Below are positions 26,836 to 36,148 of a DNA stretch of 64,000 bases, one piece after another. Where the stretch lies: NCBI GenBank assembly GCA_019359285.1, contig JAHHHQ010000045.1, forward strand, positions 108,294 to 172,293, in the 5' to 3' direction. The position numbers and the translations under genes were made by a program. This DNA is from Nodosilinea sp. WJT8-NPBG4 (GTDB lineage Bacteria > Cyanobacteriota > Cyanobacteriia > Phormidesmidales > Phormidesmidaceae). The notes under the pieces are model-generated. The model was not told where the DNA came from and searched no databases. It worked only from the letters and a program-made list of their open reading frames with translations. Every line of letters begins with the position of its first letter. The first letter of the stretch is position 1.

Positions 26836-27651
26836 TTAGTAAACCACTCCCCGGTAGCGGCGCACGGTACTACCATCGGCTAGTTTCTCGTCGGTAGTTA
26901 AGGACTTGGGTAACGCGCTCGGCTTGGGTAACGCGCTCGACTTGACCGCTGGGGGGGGTGCGAACGACTCTTTGGCGGCCTTGCGAGCTACCCCATTGCC
27001 CAGGGCGCGGAGGCCAGAAGTGACCCAGTCAACATCATTTAGAGGATCGGGGGTCGCAGACGGGCTTACTGGACCGCTGGGCGCATTTGGAGACGGCTTA
27101 GCATCAGCCAAGGCAAGCCCAGCACCTTTAACCTCGCGCACTGGACGACTGGCGAGAGCCCCGGTGGCTTGGGTAGTACCCAACTGACGACGAATATTGA
27201 GCAGCACTGTGAGCAGCGCCTTCTCGTTGAGAAAGGGGTAGTCAAGGCTGGTCAAAATGCGTTTGACATTGTTAGTGGCACCGCTCATCAGGGTGTCACG
27301 GTCAAAGCCGCAGAGAAAGTCGGTTGCTCCCTGCTGCTTAGCCCAGCGCCGTTCAGTATCCGAGATGTGAAGTTCACGACACCGGGTCAGAAAAATCTGC
27401 ATGGTGGGGAAGGTGGCGCGGCACCAGCGGCAAAACTCGTAGGGGTTGAGCTCCGCTGCTTCGGTGTCTAACACAATGACATCGGGCAAAGTCAGCCCGG
27501 CGCTGGCAATTTGGCCAATGCAGTCGGCTAGGTCGCCCTTAGCGGGTTCTAGAATGACGGCCAGCTTTTGGGACTTTAGCAGCGCCTGCCACATGAGCCC
27601 TTGCAAGCGGTTCGATTGAACAATAAAGGCCAGCTTCTGCGGTGCATCCAC
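26836..27651 (-). CDS. Atypical receiver-domain (pseudo-receiver) protein
   Basis: A 271-residue protein with a GTG start at 27651. Residues 5-130 fold like a response-regulator receiver: a first strand LAFIVQS, then LPDVIVLDTE with D62 at the phosphorylation position, and a TRCRELH strand. The acidic pair expected after strand 1 is missing (VQSN instead of DD), and the conserved lysine loop reads LCGF rather than TKPF, so phosphorylation is doubtful. The middle (about 165-245) is a Pro/Ala/Ser-rich linker, and the protein ends in STVRRYRGVVY, a short motif like the YRG motif of DUF4278. It is adjacent to an HD-GYP regulator, with a 393-bp gap. Confidence 0.6.
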   Translation of the reverse strand: MDAPQKLAFIVQSNRLQGLMWQALLKSQKLAVILEPAKGDLADCIGQIASAGLTLPDVIVLDTEAAELNPYEFCRWCRATFPTMQIFLTRCRELHISDTERRWAKQQGATDFLCGFDRDTLMSGATNNVKRILTSLDYPFLNEKALLTVLLNIRRQLGTTQATGALASRPVREVKGAGLALADAKPSPNAPSGPVSPSATPDPLNDVDWVTSGLRALGNGVARKAAKESFAPPPAVKSSALPKPSALPKSLTTDEKLADGSTVRRYRGVVY

Positions 27652-27828
27652 GGTGTGTAAAATCCCCTAAACGTGTGTCTAAATTAATCCCTAAAATCTT
27701 GGCTATGTTTGCCTCGGTTCAGGCCAAGCACCAAATACCAGGCTAAAAAAAAGCCCTTTTCTGGCGACCTCAGGCCGTGTCTAGCTGGGGCAAGCTAGCT
27801 AAAAGCTCAATGTCAAAATCGGTTTGCT

Positions 27829-27889
27829 GGGGCTTTAGAGTCAACACCCTGGCGATTCGCGAAGCGATTCTTAGTGGAATCGCAGCCCC
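27829..27889. other. Nested inverted repeat, possible small RNA
   Basis: GGGGCT at 27829-27834 pairs with AGCCCC at 27884-27889; inside, GCGATT at 27852-27857 or again at 27864-27869 can pair with AATCGC at 27878-27883. The two alternative inner stems are mutually exclusive. No known RNA family is recognised. Confidence 0.35.
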
Positions 27890-27936
27890 AAACGGAGTTC
27901 AGGTGGCGTAATCAGGAATATTAAACAAATGTACGG

Positions 27937-27965
27937 GCGGCTTGTCTCTCAAAAAAGACAACCGC
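27937..27965. other. Hairpin with A-rich loop
   Basis: GCGG-C-TTGTCT (27937-27947) pairs with AGACAACCGC (27956-27965), ten base pairs with one bulged C, closing a CTCAAAAA loop. No T-tract follows, so it is more likely an RNA leader element or sRNA part than a simple terminator. Confidence 0.4.
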
Positions 27966-28044
27966 GCTACATAATCAAAAGATTTGTGGAAAACGAGGCT
28001 CAACTGGCCGTAGTTTTTAGTAAACAGCCCTCACCTAGCGCAAG

Positions 28045-29088
28045 TTAAACGTTACGCTGCTTAGCGGGCTCGAGCCGTTCGCCCTGTCGAGCAGTAATGT
28101 TTAGGCCCAAAACGGCGTCGGGTTGATAGGCGCAAATAAAGGTTTCAAACTGGTCAACTAGCGCTGGGTCGCGCCAGCCCCGCTCTACTTCCTGGCGCAT
28201 GATCTGGAGCGATTCTTCCATGGAGAAGGCGGGTTTGTAGGGGCGATCGTGGGTGAGCGCGTCAAAAATGTCGATCAGCTGAAAAATTTGAGCCAGTCGC
28301 GGAATAGCCGCCCCGGCTAGGCCATCGGGATAGCCGTTGCCGTTCCAGCGCTCGTGGTGGTGACGAATGATCGGCAGTACTCCCTGCATGGTGCGCAAGG
28401 GACAGCAGATGGTCTCGCCGATGGCGACATGCTGCTCCATGATGGCGCGCTCGGCAACGGTGAGAGGACCGGTTTTGAGCAGCACGGCATCAGGGATGCC
28501 CACTTTGCCAATGTCGTGCAGGTAGCCCGCCCAGGCAAGATCGCGAATGTGGGTTGGGCAAAGCCCTAGGTATTGGCCAAAGGCACGCCCGAGGCTGACC
28601 AGGCGATCGCAGTGATCCCCCGTGTTCGGGTCGCGGCTCTCGATGGTGCGGGCAATAGAAAACAACACCTTTTCGGCATGGTCAAGATCTTCGTTGAGGC
28701 GCTTTTGGTGAATCAGCGACTTGACTCGGGCCGAAAGTTCGAGCTGGTCGAAGGGCTTAGTTAGAAAGTCGTCGCCCCCCGCTTCAATGCCTTGCAGCCG
28801 GGCTTCGCGATCGCCCAGGGCCGTGACAAACACCACCGGAATCAGCCGCGTGTTGTCGTTCTCTTTGAGCTGACGACACACCTCAAACCCATCGAGGCCG
28901 GGCATCATCACGTCCAGCAAAATCAAGTCAGGCTGGTGCTGCAAGACTCGGCTCAGGGCGCTCTGCCCGCAGCTTGCCTGCTCCACCTGATAGCCATCGA
29001 TTGACAACAGCGCTACGGCAGCCATGCGGCTGGGGGCGTGGTCGTCGACCACAAGCACACGGGGTGGCAGAGGGTTTCGGTAGGGCAC
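28045..29088 (-). CDS. Response regulator with HD-GYP phosphodiesterase domain
   Basis: A 347-residue two-component regulator with a GTG start at 29088. Residues 8-130 form a complete receiver: VLVVDDH acidic pocket, LILLDVMMPGLDGFEV with the phospho-aspartate, FVTALGD and FLTKPFDQ with the lysine. Residues 140-335 form an HD-GYP domain with DHCDRLVSLG, GYLHDIGKVGIPD, HVAIGE, RHHHERWNGNGYPDGL and LIDIFDALTHDRPYK, so the cyclic-di-GMP hydrolase site looks intact. It likely lowers c-di-GMP when phosphorylated. No partner kinase is adjacent; the GAF kinase-like protein at 18831 is a distant possibility only. Confidence 0.93.
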   Translation of the reverse strand: MPYRNPLPPRVLVVDDHAPSRMAAVALLSIDGYQVEQASCGQSALSRVLQHQPDLILLDVMMPGLDGFEVCRQLKENDNTRLIPVVFVTALGDREARLQGIEAGGDDFLTKPFDQLELSARVKSLIHQKRLNEDLDHAEKVLFSIARTIESRDPNTGDHCDRLVSLGRAFGQYLGLCPTHIRDLAWAGYLHDIGKVGIPDAVLLKTGPLTVAERAIMEQHVAIGETICCPLRTMQGVLPIIRHHHERWNGNGYPDGLAGAAIPRLAQIFQLIDIFDALTHDRPYKPAFSMEESLQIMRQEVERGWRDPALVDQFETFICAYQPDAVLGLNITARQGERLEPAKQRNV

Positions 29089-29139
29089 AGCAAGAACCTT
29101 AAGAATGGCAATAACCGATCAACAGAGCTAACCTACAGC

Positions 29140-30036
29140 CTATCGGGGAGATAGTTTTTTTTCATACGGGGGCAGCCACCGCTTGCGCCAGCGCGACGTT
29201 GGTACTAAGTTTGACGCAGTCTGCTCCTGCTGGCGGCGCTGCCGAATAGCCTCGGCGCTGGCGCTCAGGGTAGGGTCGCGGTAGGGGACTGCGGCCCGAG
29301 TCAGCAAATGCTCCTGCTCTTGCACCGACAACGGCATTAAGCCCTCAGAGCTTACTTGAGCCAGAGTACCCGGCCAGCGACGGCCAACAGCATTCACCGG
29401 CCCAACAGAGAGCCCGGCCAGCTGAAAGGCCACCCGCACCGCAGCCGCGGAGGAATAGGTGACCAGGCGACCCTGGGGGTGCAGACAGGTCGCTACCTGC
29501 TCAATAAACTCCACCGTCCACAATTCTGGACAGCGGGGCGGTGAAAACGGGTCAAAGAAAATCACATCAGCTTTAACTCCTGACGAGGCGAGCGCTTGAA
29601 TGCGCTGGCGGGCATCGCCCCACAGCAGGGTGGCGTCAAGTCCAGGGCGGGTCGCTTGGCCAGTGGCAGCCAGTTCCCGCAGGCAGGTTTGCACGGCTGT
29701 AGGCCATCCATTAATCAACCCGGCCTCCACAGCCTAGCGTGGCACGCGCGCATCGAGCTCTAGGGCCACCAACCGCACCTGGCAGGCAGGGTTGCCCTGG
29801 GCAACGGTCGATAGAGCAGCGGCGGTGTTGTAGCCTAGCCCGTAGCAGACATCCAATACGGTCAGGGTTGGAGCCAAGGCAAAACCGGCCAAGTCGGTGG
29901 CGTCTACATAGGTGGTTTTGGCCTCGGCGTAGGCCCCGTCGCGGCTGTGGAACCACTCGCCAAAATCTTCTGAAAACAGCGTCATCGAACCATCGGCAGT
30001 GGGTTCAAGAACCAGGGCTCCAGTGGGGAGTGACAT
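29140..30036 (-). pseudogene. MnmC-like (DUF752) methyltransferase split by an amber codon
   Basis: The frame runs from ATG at 30036 to 29140 and is broken by one in-frame TAG at 29734-29736. The first part has the DUF752 N-terminus (TLFSEDFGEWFHSRDGAY) and the SAM-binding strand TLTVLDVCYGLGYNTAAAL; after the stop the same frame continues with the matching second half, including ADVIFFDPFSPPRCPELWTVEF and RLVTYSSAAAVRVAF. In relatives a residue replaces the stop in ARVPR-x-AVEAG; CAG (Gln) to TAG needs one C-to-T change. DUF752 in MnmC methylates the wobble uridine side chain of tRNA. An ATG just after the stop might yield the C-terminal part, but that lacks the SAM site. Confidence 0.8.
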
Positions 30037-30399
30037 AGGCTATTACGCAGGAAGTATGGAGAAATGACAGGGCTGATGGGCTTTCAGCCAGACTCTGAAG
30101 CAAGTTACGAGGTTATTCTGCAAGCGTTATTTTTGACCTGGAAGCGCCCCAGGTTGGTGGCCAAGCTGAGCACCAAGGCGACGAGGGGGGGAATTGTTCA
30201 TGGGCTTAATTCTAGGGTACTCAAAATATGCCCTTCCCCATTGCCAATGGTTACCGATCGCAATTAAAGCGATAAGGGATTTTGACCCCAAGCCTCGCGG
30301 TTTTAAGCGAGAATACCTATAGTTAAGAAACGTTTTAGTTGCTAAACCCCTGGCTTGCACTCCGGGTTGGCAGCACCTAAATTTTGCAGGAGGTTCTCC
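30037..30399. other. Intergenic region upstream of flv3
   Basis: This 363-bp gap contains divergent promoters for the broken DUF752 gene and flv3. CCTATAGTTAAG near 30317-30328 includes a -10-like TATAGT, but I find no matching -35. A 40-codon open frame at 30199 has no recognisable product. An AGGAGG ribosome-binding site at 30388-30393 serves flv3. Confidence 0.5.
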
Positions 30400-32124
30400 A
30401 TGGTTGTAGCGGCACCAGCGCAGAAGCGCCTTACTGTTCAGGTCGAAGGGGTGGCTGACGACACCACCACCATTCGCTCCCTAGACTGGGATCGCGATCG
30501 CTTCGACATTGAGTTTGGCCTGCAAAACGGCACCACCTACAACTCCTTCATCATTCGCGGCGAGAAAGTAGCCCTGGTCGATACCTCCCACGCCAAGTTT
30601 CAGGAGCTCTATCTCAAGACCCTAACTGGCGAAATCGACCCCAAAACCATCGATTACCTAATCATTAGCCACACCGAGCCCGACCACAGTGGCCTAGTGC
30701 GCGACGTGCTAGAGCTGGCTCCCCAGGCAGTGGTGGTGGGGGCCAAGGTGGCGATCGCCTTTCTCGAAGACCTGGTGCATCGCCCCTTTGAGCGCTTGAT
30801 CGTGAAAAATGGCGACACCCTAGAGCTGGGCAACGGCCACACCCTGGAGTTTATTAGCGCTCCCAACCTGCACTGGCCCGACACCATCTTTACCTACGAC
30901 CACAAAACCGGCGTGCTATTTACCTGCGACGCCTTTGGCATGCACTTTTGCAGCGATGCCCCCTACGACGAAAATCTAGAGCTGGTTTCCCCCGATTTTC
31001 GCTTTTACTACGAATGCCTAATGGCTCCCAACGCGCGATCGGTGCTTGGTGCAATGAAGCGCATGGAAGCGCTACCCCCAGTCAAAATGGTGGCCACAGG
31101 GCATGGCCCCCTGTTGCGCTACAACGTGGCCGAGCTGACCGGCCGCTACCAGCGCTGGAGCCAGGAGAAGACCAAGGCCGAAGACCTGGTGGCGGTGTTC
31201 TACGTGTCGGATTACGGGTATAGCGATCGCCTTTCCCAATCCATTGCTCGCGGCATTACCAAAACCGGCGTCGCCGTCGAAATGATGGATATGCGCTCCG
31301 CCGACCCTCAGGAGGTGACGGAGCTGGTGGCTCGGGCCAAGGGACTAGTCGTTGGCATGCCCCCCGCCTCTGGGGTCGGGGCCAGAGAAACCCAGACCAC
31401 CCTGGGCACCATTCTGGCTGCGGTGCACGGCAAGCAAACCATCGGGTTATACGAGTCCTACGGCGGTGACGATGAGCCGGTCGATCCCCTGGCCAACAAG
31501 TTTCAAGATCTGGAGCTGATCCAGTCCTTTACACCCATTCGCATTAAAGACACCCCCACCGGGGCCATCTATCAGTCGTGCGAAGAGGCCGGTACTGACC
31601 TGGGTCAGGGCCTCGCCCAGGCAGGCAAGATGAAGAAGCTCAAATCCCTTGATGTCGACCTAGAGAAAGCGCTGGGCCGCATTAGCAGCGGGCTGTATAT
31701 CATCACCGCTAAAAAGGGTCAGGTTTCCAGCGCCATGCTGGCCTCCTGGGTCGCTCAGGTTAGCTTTCAGCCCCTAGGCTTTTCGGTGGCCGTGGCGAAA
31801 GACCGCGCCATTGAGTCACTGATGCAGGTGGGCGATACCTTTGTGCTCAACATTCTCGAAGAGGGCAAGCACCTGGGCTTGATGAAGCACTTCCTCAAGC
31901 GATTTGCTCCCGGTGCCGATCGCTTTGCCGGAGTGCGCACCCGCCCCGCCAACAACGGCTCGCCCCTGCTGGCCGATGCCCTGGCCTATGTAGAGTGCGA
32001 AGTCACCAGCCGCATGGAGGTGAGCGACCACTGGATCGTCTACTGCACGGTGCACGACGGCAAAGTGTCTGACCCCGATGGCCAGACCGCTATCCACCAC
32101 CGCAAGATTGGCAACTACTACTAA
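30400..32124 (+). CDS. flv3: Flavodiiron protein, Flv3 type
   Basis: A 574-residue flavodiiron protein that reduces O2 to water downstream of photosystem I without making superoxide, normally as a heterodimer with Flv1. The beta-lactamase-like domain (1-255) keeps the full set of iron ligands: H91xE93xD95, H158, D177 and H235. Canonical ligands, together with the opening TIRSLDWDRDRFDIEFGLQ, point to Flv3 rather than the ligand-poor Flv1/Flv2. A flavodoxin domain follows (about 260-405; VAVFYVSDYGYSDRL), then the flavin-reductase domain special to cyanobacterial members (about 425-574; ISSGLYIITAKKG). ATG at 30400 follows AGGAGG by six bases. No flv1 gene is nearby. Confidence 0.87.
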   Translation: MVVAAPAQKRLTVQVEGVADDTTTIRSLDWDRDRFDIEFGLQNGTTYNSFIIRGEKVALVDTSHAKFQELYLKTLTGEIDPKTIDYLIISHTEPDHSGLVRDVLELAPQAVVVGAKVAIAFLEDLVHRPFERLIVKNGDTLELGNGHTLEFISAPNLHWPDTIFTYDHKTGVLFTCDAFGMHFCSDAPYDENLELVSPDFRFYYECLMAPNARSVLGAMKRMEALPPVKMVATGHGPLLRYNVAELTGRYQRWSQEKTKAEDLVAVFYVSDYGYSDRLSQSIARGITKTGVAVEMMDMRSADPQEVTELVARAKGLVVGMPPASGVGARETQTTLGTILAAVHGKQTIGLYESYGGDDEPVDPLANKFQDLELIQSFTPIRIKDTPTGAIYQSCEEAGTDLGQGLAQAGKMKKLKSLDVDLEKALGRISSGLYIITAKKGQVSSAMLASWVAQVSFQPLGFSVAVAKDRAIESLMQVGDTFVLNILEEGKHLGLMKHFLKRFAPGADRFAGVRTRPANNGSPLLADALAYVECEVTSRMEVSDHWIVYCTVHDGKVSDPDGQTAIHHRKIGNYY

Positions 32125-32331
32125 GCCGAGTCGGTATGGTACATCGCCCAGAACAGGCAGGATGCCTATCTCACCAAGACCGAGGAATTGTTTATGGTCT
32201 TGTGGGATAGCCGTCCCGGCTGTCTTATCCCTGGGTTATGGGCAGAGCAAAGCTACAGACAATTCAACCTTGCAGTGCCCTGGGGCAATGATGTCTTCTA
32301 AAATGAAGTACTTCAGGTTCTTTGAGGTCTT

Positions 32332-34167
32332 TTGTTGCCGTCCTTTGCTGCGATCGCTGTTACTCCCGCTGGACTCAAATCCCTGCTGCCCCTGGTCACA
32401 GGTCTCCCCGCTACCCTATGGTTGCCTCGCAGCCTAGCCGCCGAAGCGGAGTCTTTAGCGATCCAAGCTCGGGTTTACGAAGGTTCCCTGCCTGAGACCA
32501 TTGCCCAGCTCTGGCCCACCCACGACGGGCTCATTTTTTCCCTAGCTACCGGGGCGGTGGTGCGGCTGATTGCGCCGCTGTTGGCCGATAAAGCGACCGA
32601 TCCAGCGGTGGTAGTGGTGGCTGAAACAGGTAATCAGGTGATCAGTCTCTGCGGCGGACACCAGGGCGGTGCGGATGCGCTGACCCATCAGACCGCCCAG
32701 CTGCTGGGGGCAGAGCCCGTGATTACTGGGTCAGCTGCGACCCACGGGTTGCCGGGGGTGGATGTGCTGGGGGTGCCCTTTGGCTGGAGCAAGGGCAACG
32801 GCGATTGGACGGGGGTGAGTGCCGCCTTGGCCCACGGCAAACCCATCGAGGTACTGCAAGACTGCGGCACCACCCTCTGGCAAGACCACTTGCCCCCGAC
32901 CCATCCCTTTGTCTTTGAGTCGGTCCGCAACCCCGCTGCTCGGCTGTGGATCAGCCCGATTCAGCGGCAATTTGCCCCAGACAGTGATTTTCCTAAAGCC
33001 CAGTGGCACCCGAGAGTGCTGTGGGTGGGCATCGGCTGCGAACGAGGTACACCCCAGGCGGTAATTGAGGCAGCGATCGCACGGGTTTGCCGAGCCGGAC
33101 ACTTTGCCTCGGGAGCGATCGCCGGTATCGCCAGCCTCGACCTCAAAGCCGACGAAGTGGGGTTAGTTGCCCTCTGCCAAGAACGACATTGGCCCTTACG
33201 CTGCTTTACCGCAGAAGAACTGAAAACTATCCCCGTCCCCAACCCGTCCACAGTGGTGGAAGCGGCGGTGCAGACCCCCAGCGTGGCGGAGGCCGCCGCG
33301 ATGTTGGCGGCGGGGGGCGAGCTGCGGGTGACCAAGCAGGTGGTGCGGGTGGAGGGGCAGCCGGGGGCAGTGACGGTGGCGATCGCCCAATCCGAGCGCG
33401 AATACATTCCCCGTGCTGGGCATCTGGCATTGGTGGGTACCGGCCCCGGCGATCTGAACCAGATCACGCCAGCGGCGAAGGGGGCGATCGCCCGCGCCGA
33501 CGTGGTCATCGGCTATGGCCTCTATATTGACCAAATTCGCCCCCTCTGCCGGCCTGGTCAAATTGTTGAGCCCTGGCCTATTACCCAAGAGCGCCAGCGC
33601 GCCGATCGTGCCATTGATCTGGCCCGCTGGGGCTTGAGTGTAGCCGTGGTGTCCTCCGGTGACTGCGGCATCTACGGCATGGCCGGGCTGGTGCTAGAGC
33701 AGCTCCAGGGCACCGGCTGGGATGGCGAAACTCCTTCGGTGGAGGTCTTCCCCGGCATTTCAGCCCTCCAATCTGCCGCGGCTCGGGTAGGAGCACCGCT
33801 GATGCACGACTTCTGCGCCATTAGCCTCAGCGACCTGCTTACCCCGTGGCAGGTGATTGTGAAGCGGCTAGAGGCAGCGGCCCAGGCCGACTTCGTGGTG
33901 GCGCTCTACAACCCCAAATCAAAAACCCGCACCGAGCAGATCGCTACCGCCCACCGCATTTTGATGGCCCACCGATCGCCCGATACTCCGGTGGCGGTGG
34001 TGAAGTCGGTCTATCGCCCCGACGAGATGATTCACCGCACAACGTTAGCCAACCTGCTAGAGGCGCCCATCGACATGCTGACGGTGGTGCTGATCGGCAA
34101 CCAGAGCACCCAGCGCCACGGCCCCTGGCTGATTACGCCCCGTGGCTACAACGGCAATCTAGAGTAG
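32332..34167 (+). CDS. cobJ: CbiG-CobJ fusion: cobalt-precorrin ring contraction
   Basis: A 611-residue bifunctional corrin-synthesis enzyme. Residues 1-345 are CbiG-like (N-domain with THDGLIFSLATGAVVRLIAPLL and AETGNQVISLCGGHQGGAD; C-domain with VLWVGIGCERGTP and GHFASGAIAGIASLDLKADE), which opens the delta-lactone ring. From about 364 the tetrapyrrole methylase CobJ/CbiH begins (LALVGTGPGDLNQITPAA; VVSSGDCGIYGMA; VFPGISALQSAAARVGAP; LYNPKSKTRTEQI), which methylates C17 and contracts the ring. This fusion is common in cyanobacteria. No ATG exists; a TGA at 32323 forces a TTG start at 32332 or 32335, behind GAGG. No cobalamin riboswitch is recognised upstream. Confidence 0.9.
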   Translation: MLPSFAAIAVTPAGLKSLLPLVTGLPATLWLPRSLAAEAESLAIQARVYEGSLPETIAQLWPTHDGLIFSLATGAVVRLIAPLLADKATDPAVVVVAETGNQVISLCGGHQGGADALTHQTAQLLGAEPVITGSAATHGLPGVDVLGVPFGWSKGNGDWTGVSAALAHGKPIEVLQDCGTTLWQDHLPPTHPFVFESVRNPAARLWISPIQRQFAPDSDFPKAQWHPRVLWVGIGCERGTPQAVIEAAIARVCRAGHFASGAIAGIASLDLKADEVGLVALCQERHWPLRCFTAEELKTIPVPNPSTVVEAAVQTPSVAEAAAMLAAGGELRVTKQVVRVEGQPGAVTVAIAQSEREYIPRAGHLALVGTGPGDLNQITPAAKGAIARADVVIGYGLYIDQIRPLCRPGQIVEPWPITQERQRADRAIDLARWGLSVAVVSSGDCGIYGMAGLVLEQLQGTGWDGETPSVEVFPGISALQSAAARVGAPLMHDFCAISLSDLLTPWQVIVKRLEAAAQADFVVALYNPKSKTRTEQIATAHRILMAHRSPDTPVAVVKSVYRPDEMIHRTTLANLLEAPIDMLTVVLIGNQSTQRHGPWLITPRGYNGNLE

Positions 34168-34292
34168 ACCGTTTAGAACCCAGGTAGAGTACCCGCAGAG
34201 GTGAGGCGGCCCAAGCCAGCCTGCAATTAAGATTGAGGAGGGTGCCTAGGCAAGAGTCGATAGTCCCTTCACTCCCATCAAGGAGGTTGACG

Positions 34293-35264
34293 ATGCCGCC
34301 TGAGGATCTGACCTCTGCTTCCCGTGACCCCGAGGTGACCGCAACGCTGGTTAGCGGTCTCAGCGCCTACGGGCGACTCTATGGGTTACCCAATTCTCCC
34401 GAACAGGTGCAGGGTCTGCTCGGCACCCTATTACGGCTATATCGGCCCGAAGAGCCCGCTGCTCTGATCGACGCCGTGGCTCAGCAGGTGCTCGATGGTC
34501 TCACCGCTGACGATCTCAAAAATGCCATCGTCGATCGCGCTACCAGTGCCCTGGCCAAGGAAACCCACCGCTGGCAGCGGCATCTGGAGCAAGAGGCGCA
34601 GGGTATTCTCGCGGCCTACGTGCAGCGCTATAGGCCCAATCTCACCCCAGACGCTTTGAGGATGATAGTTACCTCCATCATGCCGCTGCTGGGCAGGGCG
34701 ATCGCTGACTATCGGCCTCTGACCCGTTCAGAAGCCCTGGGCTTGATCAGTCAGATTGTGCAATCCTTTGATGTCAAGGGTATTAGCGCCGCCATCGACC
34801 CGGCTTACCTAGCGATCGCCGAAACCCTCGCCACCGCCCTAGCTCAGCGACCCATGGCCGAGGCGGTAGGTGAGACCGTTACCGCTTACGTCAAAAGTCA
34901 TGCCCCGACCCTAATCAATATCGGGGCCGATCTGATTGCTCTAGCTCTGAGTGCGGTGCTTAAAAATCAGGTTGATTTCAACATTGGCACCCAGCTCAGC
35001 GTCATTGATGAGAAACTGCTGATTGAGCAGGTTAGTTTTCAGCTGAATATTTTGCAGCAGTCGCCGCCCCCCTCGAAGGCCGCCTGGGCGATCGCAGACC
35101 AGGTTAACGCCGCCGTTGAGCAGTACCGGCAAGACCGCAGCGAGGGCAGCGTCGATGTCACCGCGGGCCTGGTCAGTGAGGATGGCCTCTCTATCTCCAG
35201 TCCGCTGACTTCCACTCGCCGCTTGGGCGATCGCCCCCCCACCGACTCACCAGCTTCGGAATAG
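34293..35264 (+). CDS. Conserved cyanobacterial hypothetical protein
   Basis: A 323-residue, mostly alpha-helical protein without spans or signal peptide; I recognise no named domain. The ATG at 34293 has a strong AAGGAGG at 34280-34286. Helices alternate with loops of the kind AQQVLDGLTADDLKNAIVDRAT and SEALGLISQIVQSFD, and a more hydrophobic stretch (IGADLIALALSAVL) lies near 230. The last 45 residues are Ser/Pro-rich and probably disordered. Its 3' end overlaps the convergent alpha/beta hydrolase gene by 18 bp, so the two mRNAs share an antisense overlap. Confidence 0.7.
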   Translation: MPPEDLTSASRDPEVTATLVSGLSAYGRLYGLPNSPEQVQGLLGTLLRLYRPEEPAALIDAVAQQVLDGLTADDLKNAIVDRATSALAKETHRWQRHLEQEAQGILAAYVQRYRPNLTPDALRMIVTSIMPLLGRAIADYRPLTRSEALGLISQIVQSFDVKGISAAIDPAYLAIAETLATALAQRPMAEAVGETVTAYVKSHAPTLINIGADLIALALSAVLKNQVDFNIGTQLSVIDEKLLIEQVSFQLNILQQSPPPSKAAWAIADQVNAAVEQYRQDRSEGSVDVTAGLVSEDGLSISSPLTSTRRLGDRPPTDSPASE

Positions 35265-36140
35265 TTTGGCGTCTGTCCGCAGTGCCCCTAGGCTGTGCCA
35301 CAGTTCCCCGCCGTGCAGCCAGCCCACATAGCCTGAGTACAGGCAGTCATTCTCAGCAGAGGCCAAAAACACGTGGTGAATGCCAAAGGGGCTGAGCCAC
35401 AGGCGAATACTGGTACCGTCGGCGAAGGTGTGCCAGGGTGTGGCGCGGGCAAAGTCGCGCTGGTGGGCATCGGTCATACCGGGTATCTGACGCAGCTGCT
35501 CCACCAGAGAATGGGGCAATAGCGGCGCGCTCAGGCTGTCGCCCTGCCAAAACTGTTGAATCTGCGCCACCACCCGAGGGTGACAGCGCAAGGCCGCGTG
35601 GCTGATGCCCCCCAGGCAGACAAATTGCCCGTTGGGCACCCGCGTACTCTCAATGGTGATGGTGCCATCGCTGCCCCTATCCACATCGCCTGCGATCGAT
35701 AGGGTGGTGATGGCGGCAGCGAGCCGAGCGGCTAGGGGGCGGCGATCGCGCCCCAGATCAGCGGCAATGCCGACTCCTATCTTCAGCGGATCCAGAATGC
35801 GGCCCAGGTCGGCCCCACCCACCGGGGAGCCCACCAACGTCAAAAACTCTACCCTGGGCCACCAGTCGGGATGGCGATCGAGCACCTCCAGCCAAATCAA
35901 GCCCCCCATCGAGTGGCCCACAATTCGTACTGGTAGACTAGGCTGTCTCGCTAGCGTCGCCGTGGCTAGAGCATCGACCTCATCCACCAGCGGAGAAATC
36001 CGCAGCCAGGTCATGGCGTAGTTGAGGCAGGGAGCCACGATCTGCGCGCGATCGCCCACCAGCTGCTCTGCCAGGGTCATCATCGACTGATTGGTGTCAG
36101 CCCAGCCGTGCTGAGCAAAGAGAATATAATCTCCGGGCAT
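35247..36140 (-). CDS. Alpha/beta hydrolase (lipase-like)
   Basis: A 297-residue soluble hydrolase. The first strand and oxyanion region read ILFAQHGWADTN; the nucleophile elbow is GHSMGG with serine in the usual GxSxG motif; a catalytic acid could lie in the GDVDRGSDGTI loop and the histidine in GGISHAALRCHPRV. Lipase-like members hydrolyse esters; substrate unknown. It lies 8 bp downstream of the HdeD-like gene on the same strand, so both are probably one transcript, and it overlaps the convergent gene by 18 bp. The C-terminal 90 residues (HTFADGTSIRLWLSPFGIHHVF onward) look like an added beta-rich domain. Confidence 0.8.
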   Translation of the reverse strand: MPGDYILFAQHGWADTNQSMMTLAEQLVGDRAQIVAPCLNYAMTWLRISPLVDEVDALATATLARQPSLPVRIVGHSMGGLIWLEVLDRHPDWWPRVEFLTLVGSPVGGADLGRILDPLKIGVGIAADLGRDRRPLAARLAAAITTLSIAGDVDRGSDGTITIESTRVPNGQFVCLGGISHAALRCHPRVVAQIQQFWQGDSLSAPLLPHSLVEQLRQIPGMTDAHQRDFARATPWHTFADGTSIRLWLSPFGIHHVFLASAENDCLYSGYVGWLHGGELWHSLGALRTDAKLFRSW

Positions 36141-36148
36141 GAACGGTC

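Larger units (their letters stand above)
27652..28044. other. Structured 393-bp intergenic region
   Basis: No ORF with support. It lies between two genes transcribed leftwards, and holds several inverted repeats: CCAGGCT...AGCC...CTGG around an A8 run near 27740-27770, a nested stem at 27829-27889, and a strong hairpin at 27937-27965. The density of structure is higher than in other gaps of the window and would fit a terminator plus a small RNA or a structured leader. Confidence 0.5.

Noticed and set aside
30199..30321. 40-codon frame starting MGLILGYSK upstream of flv3
   Set aside because: Does not match any small photosystem or cytochrome b6f subunit and lacks a good ribosome-binding site.
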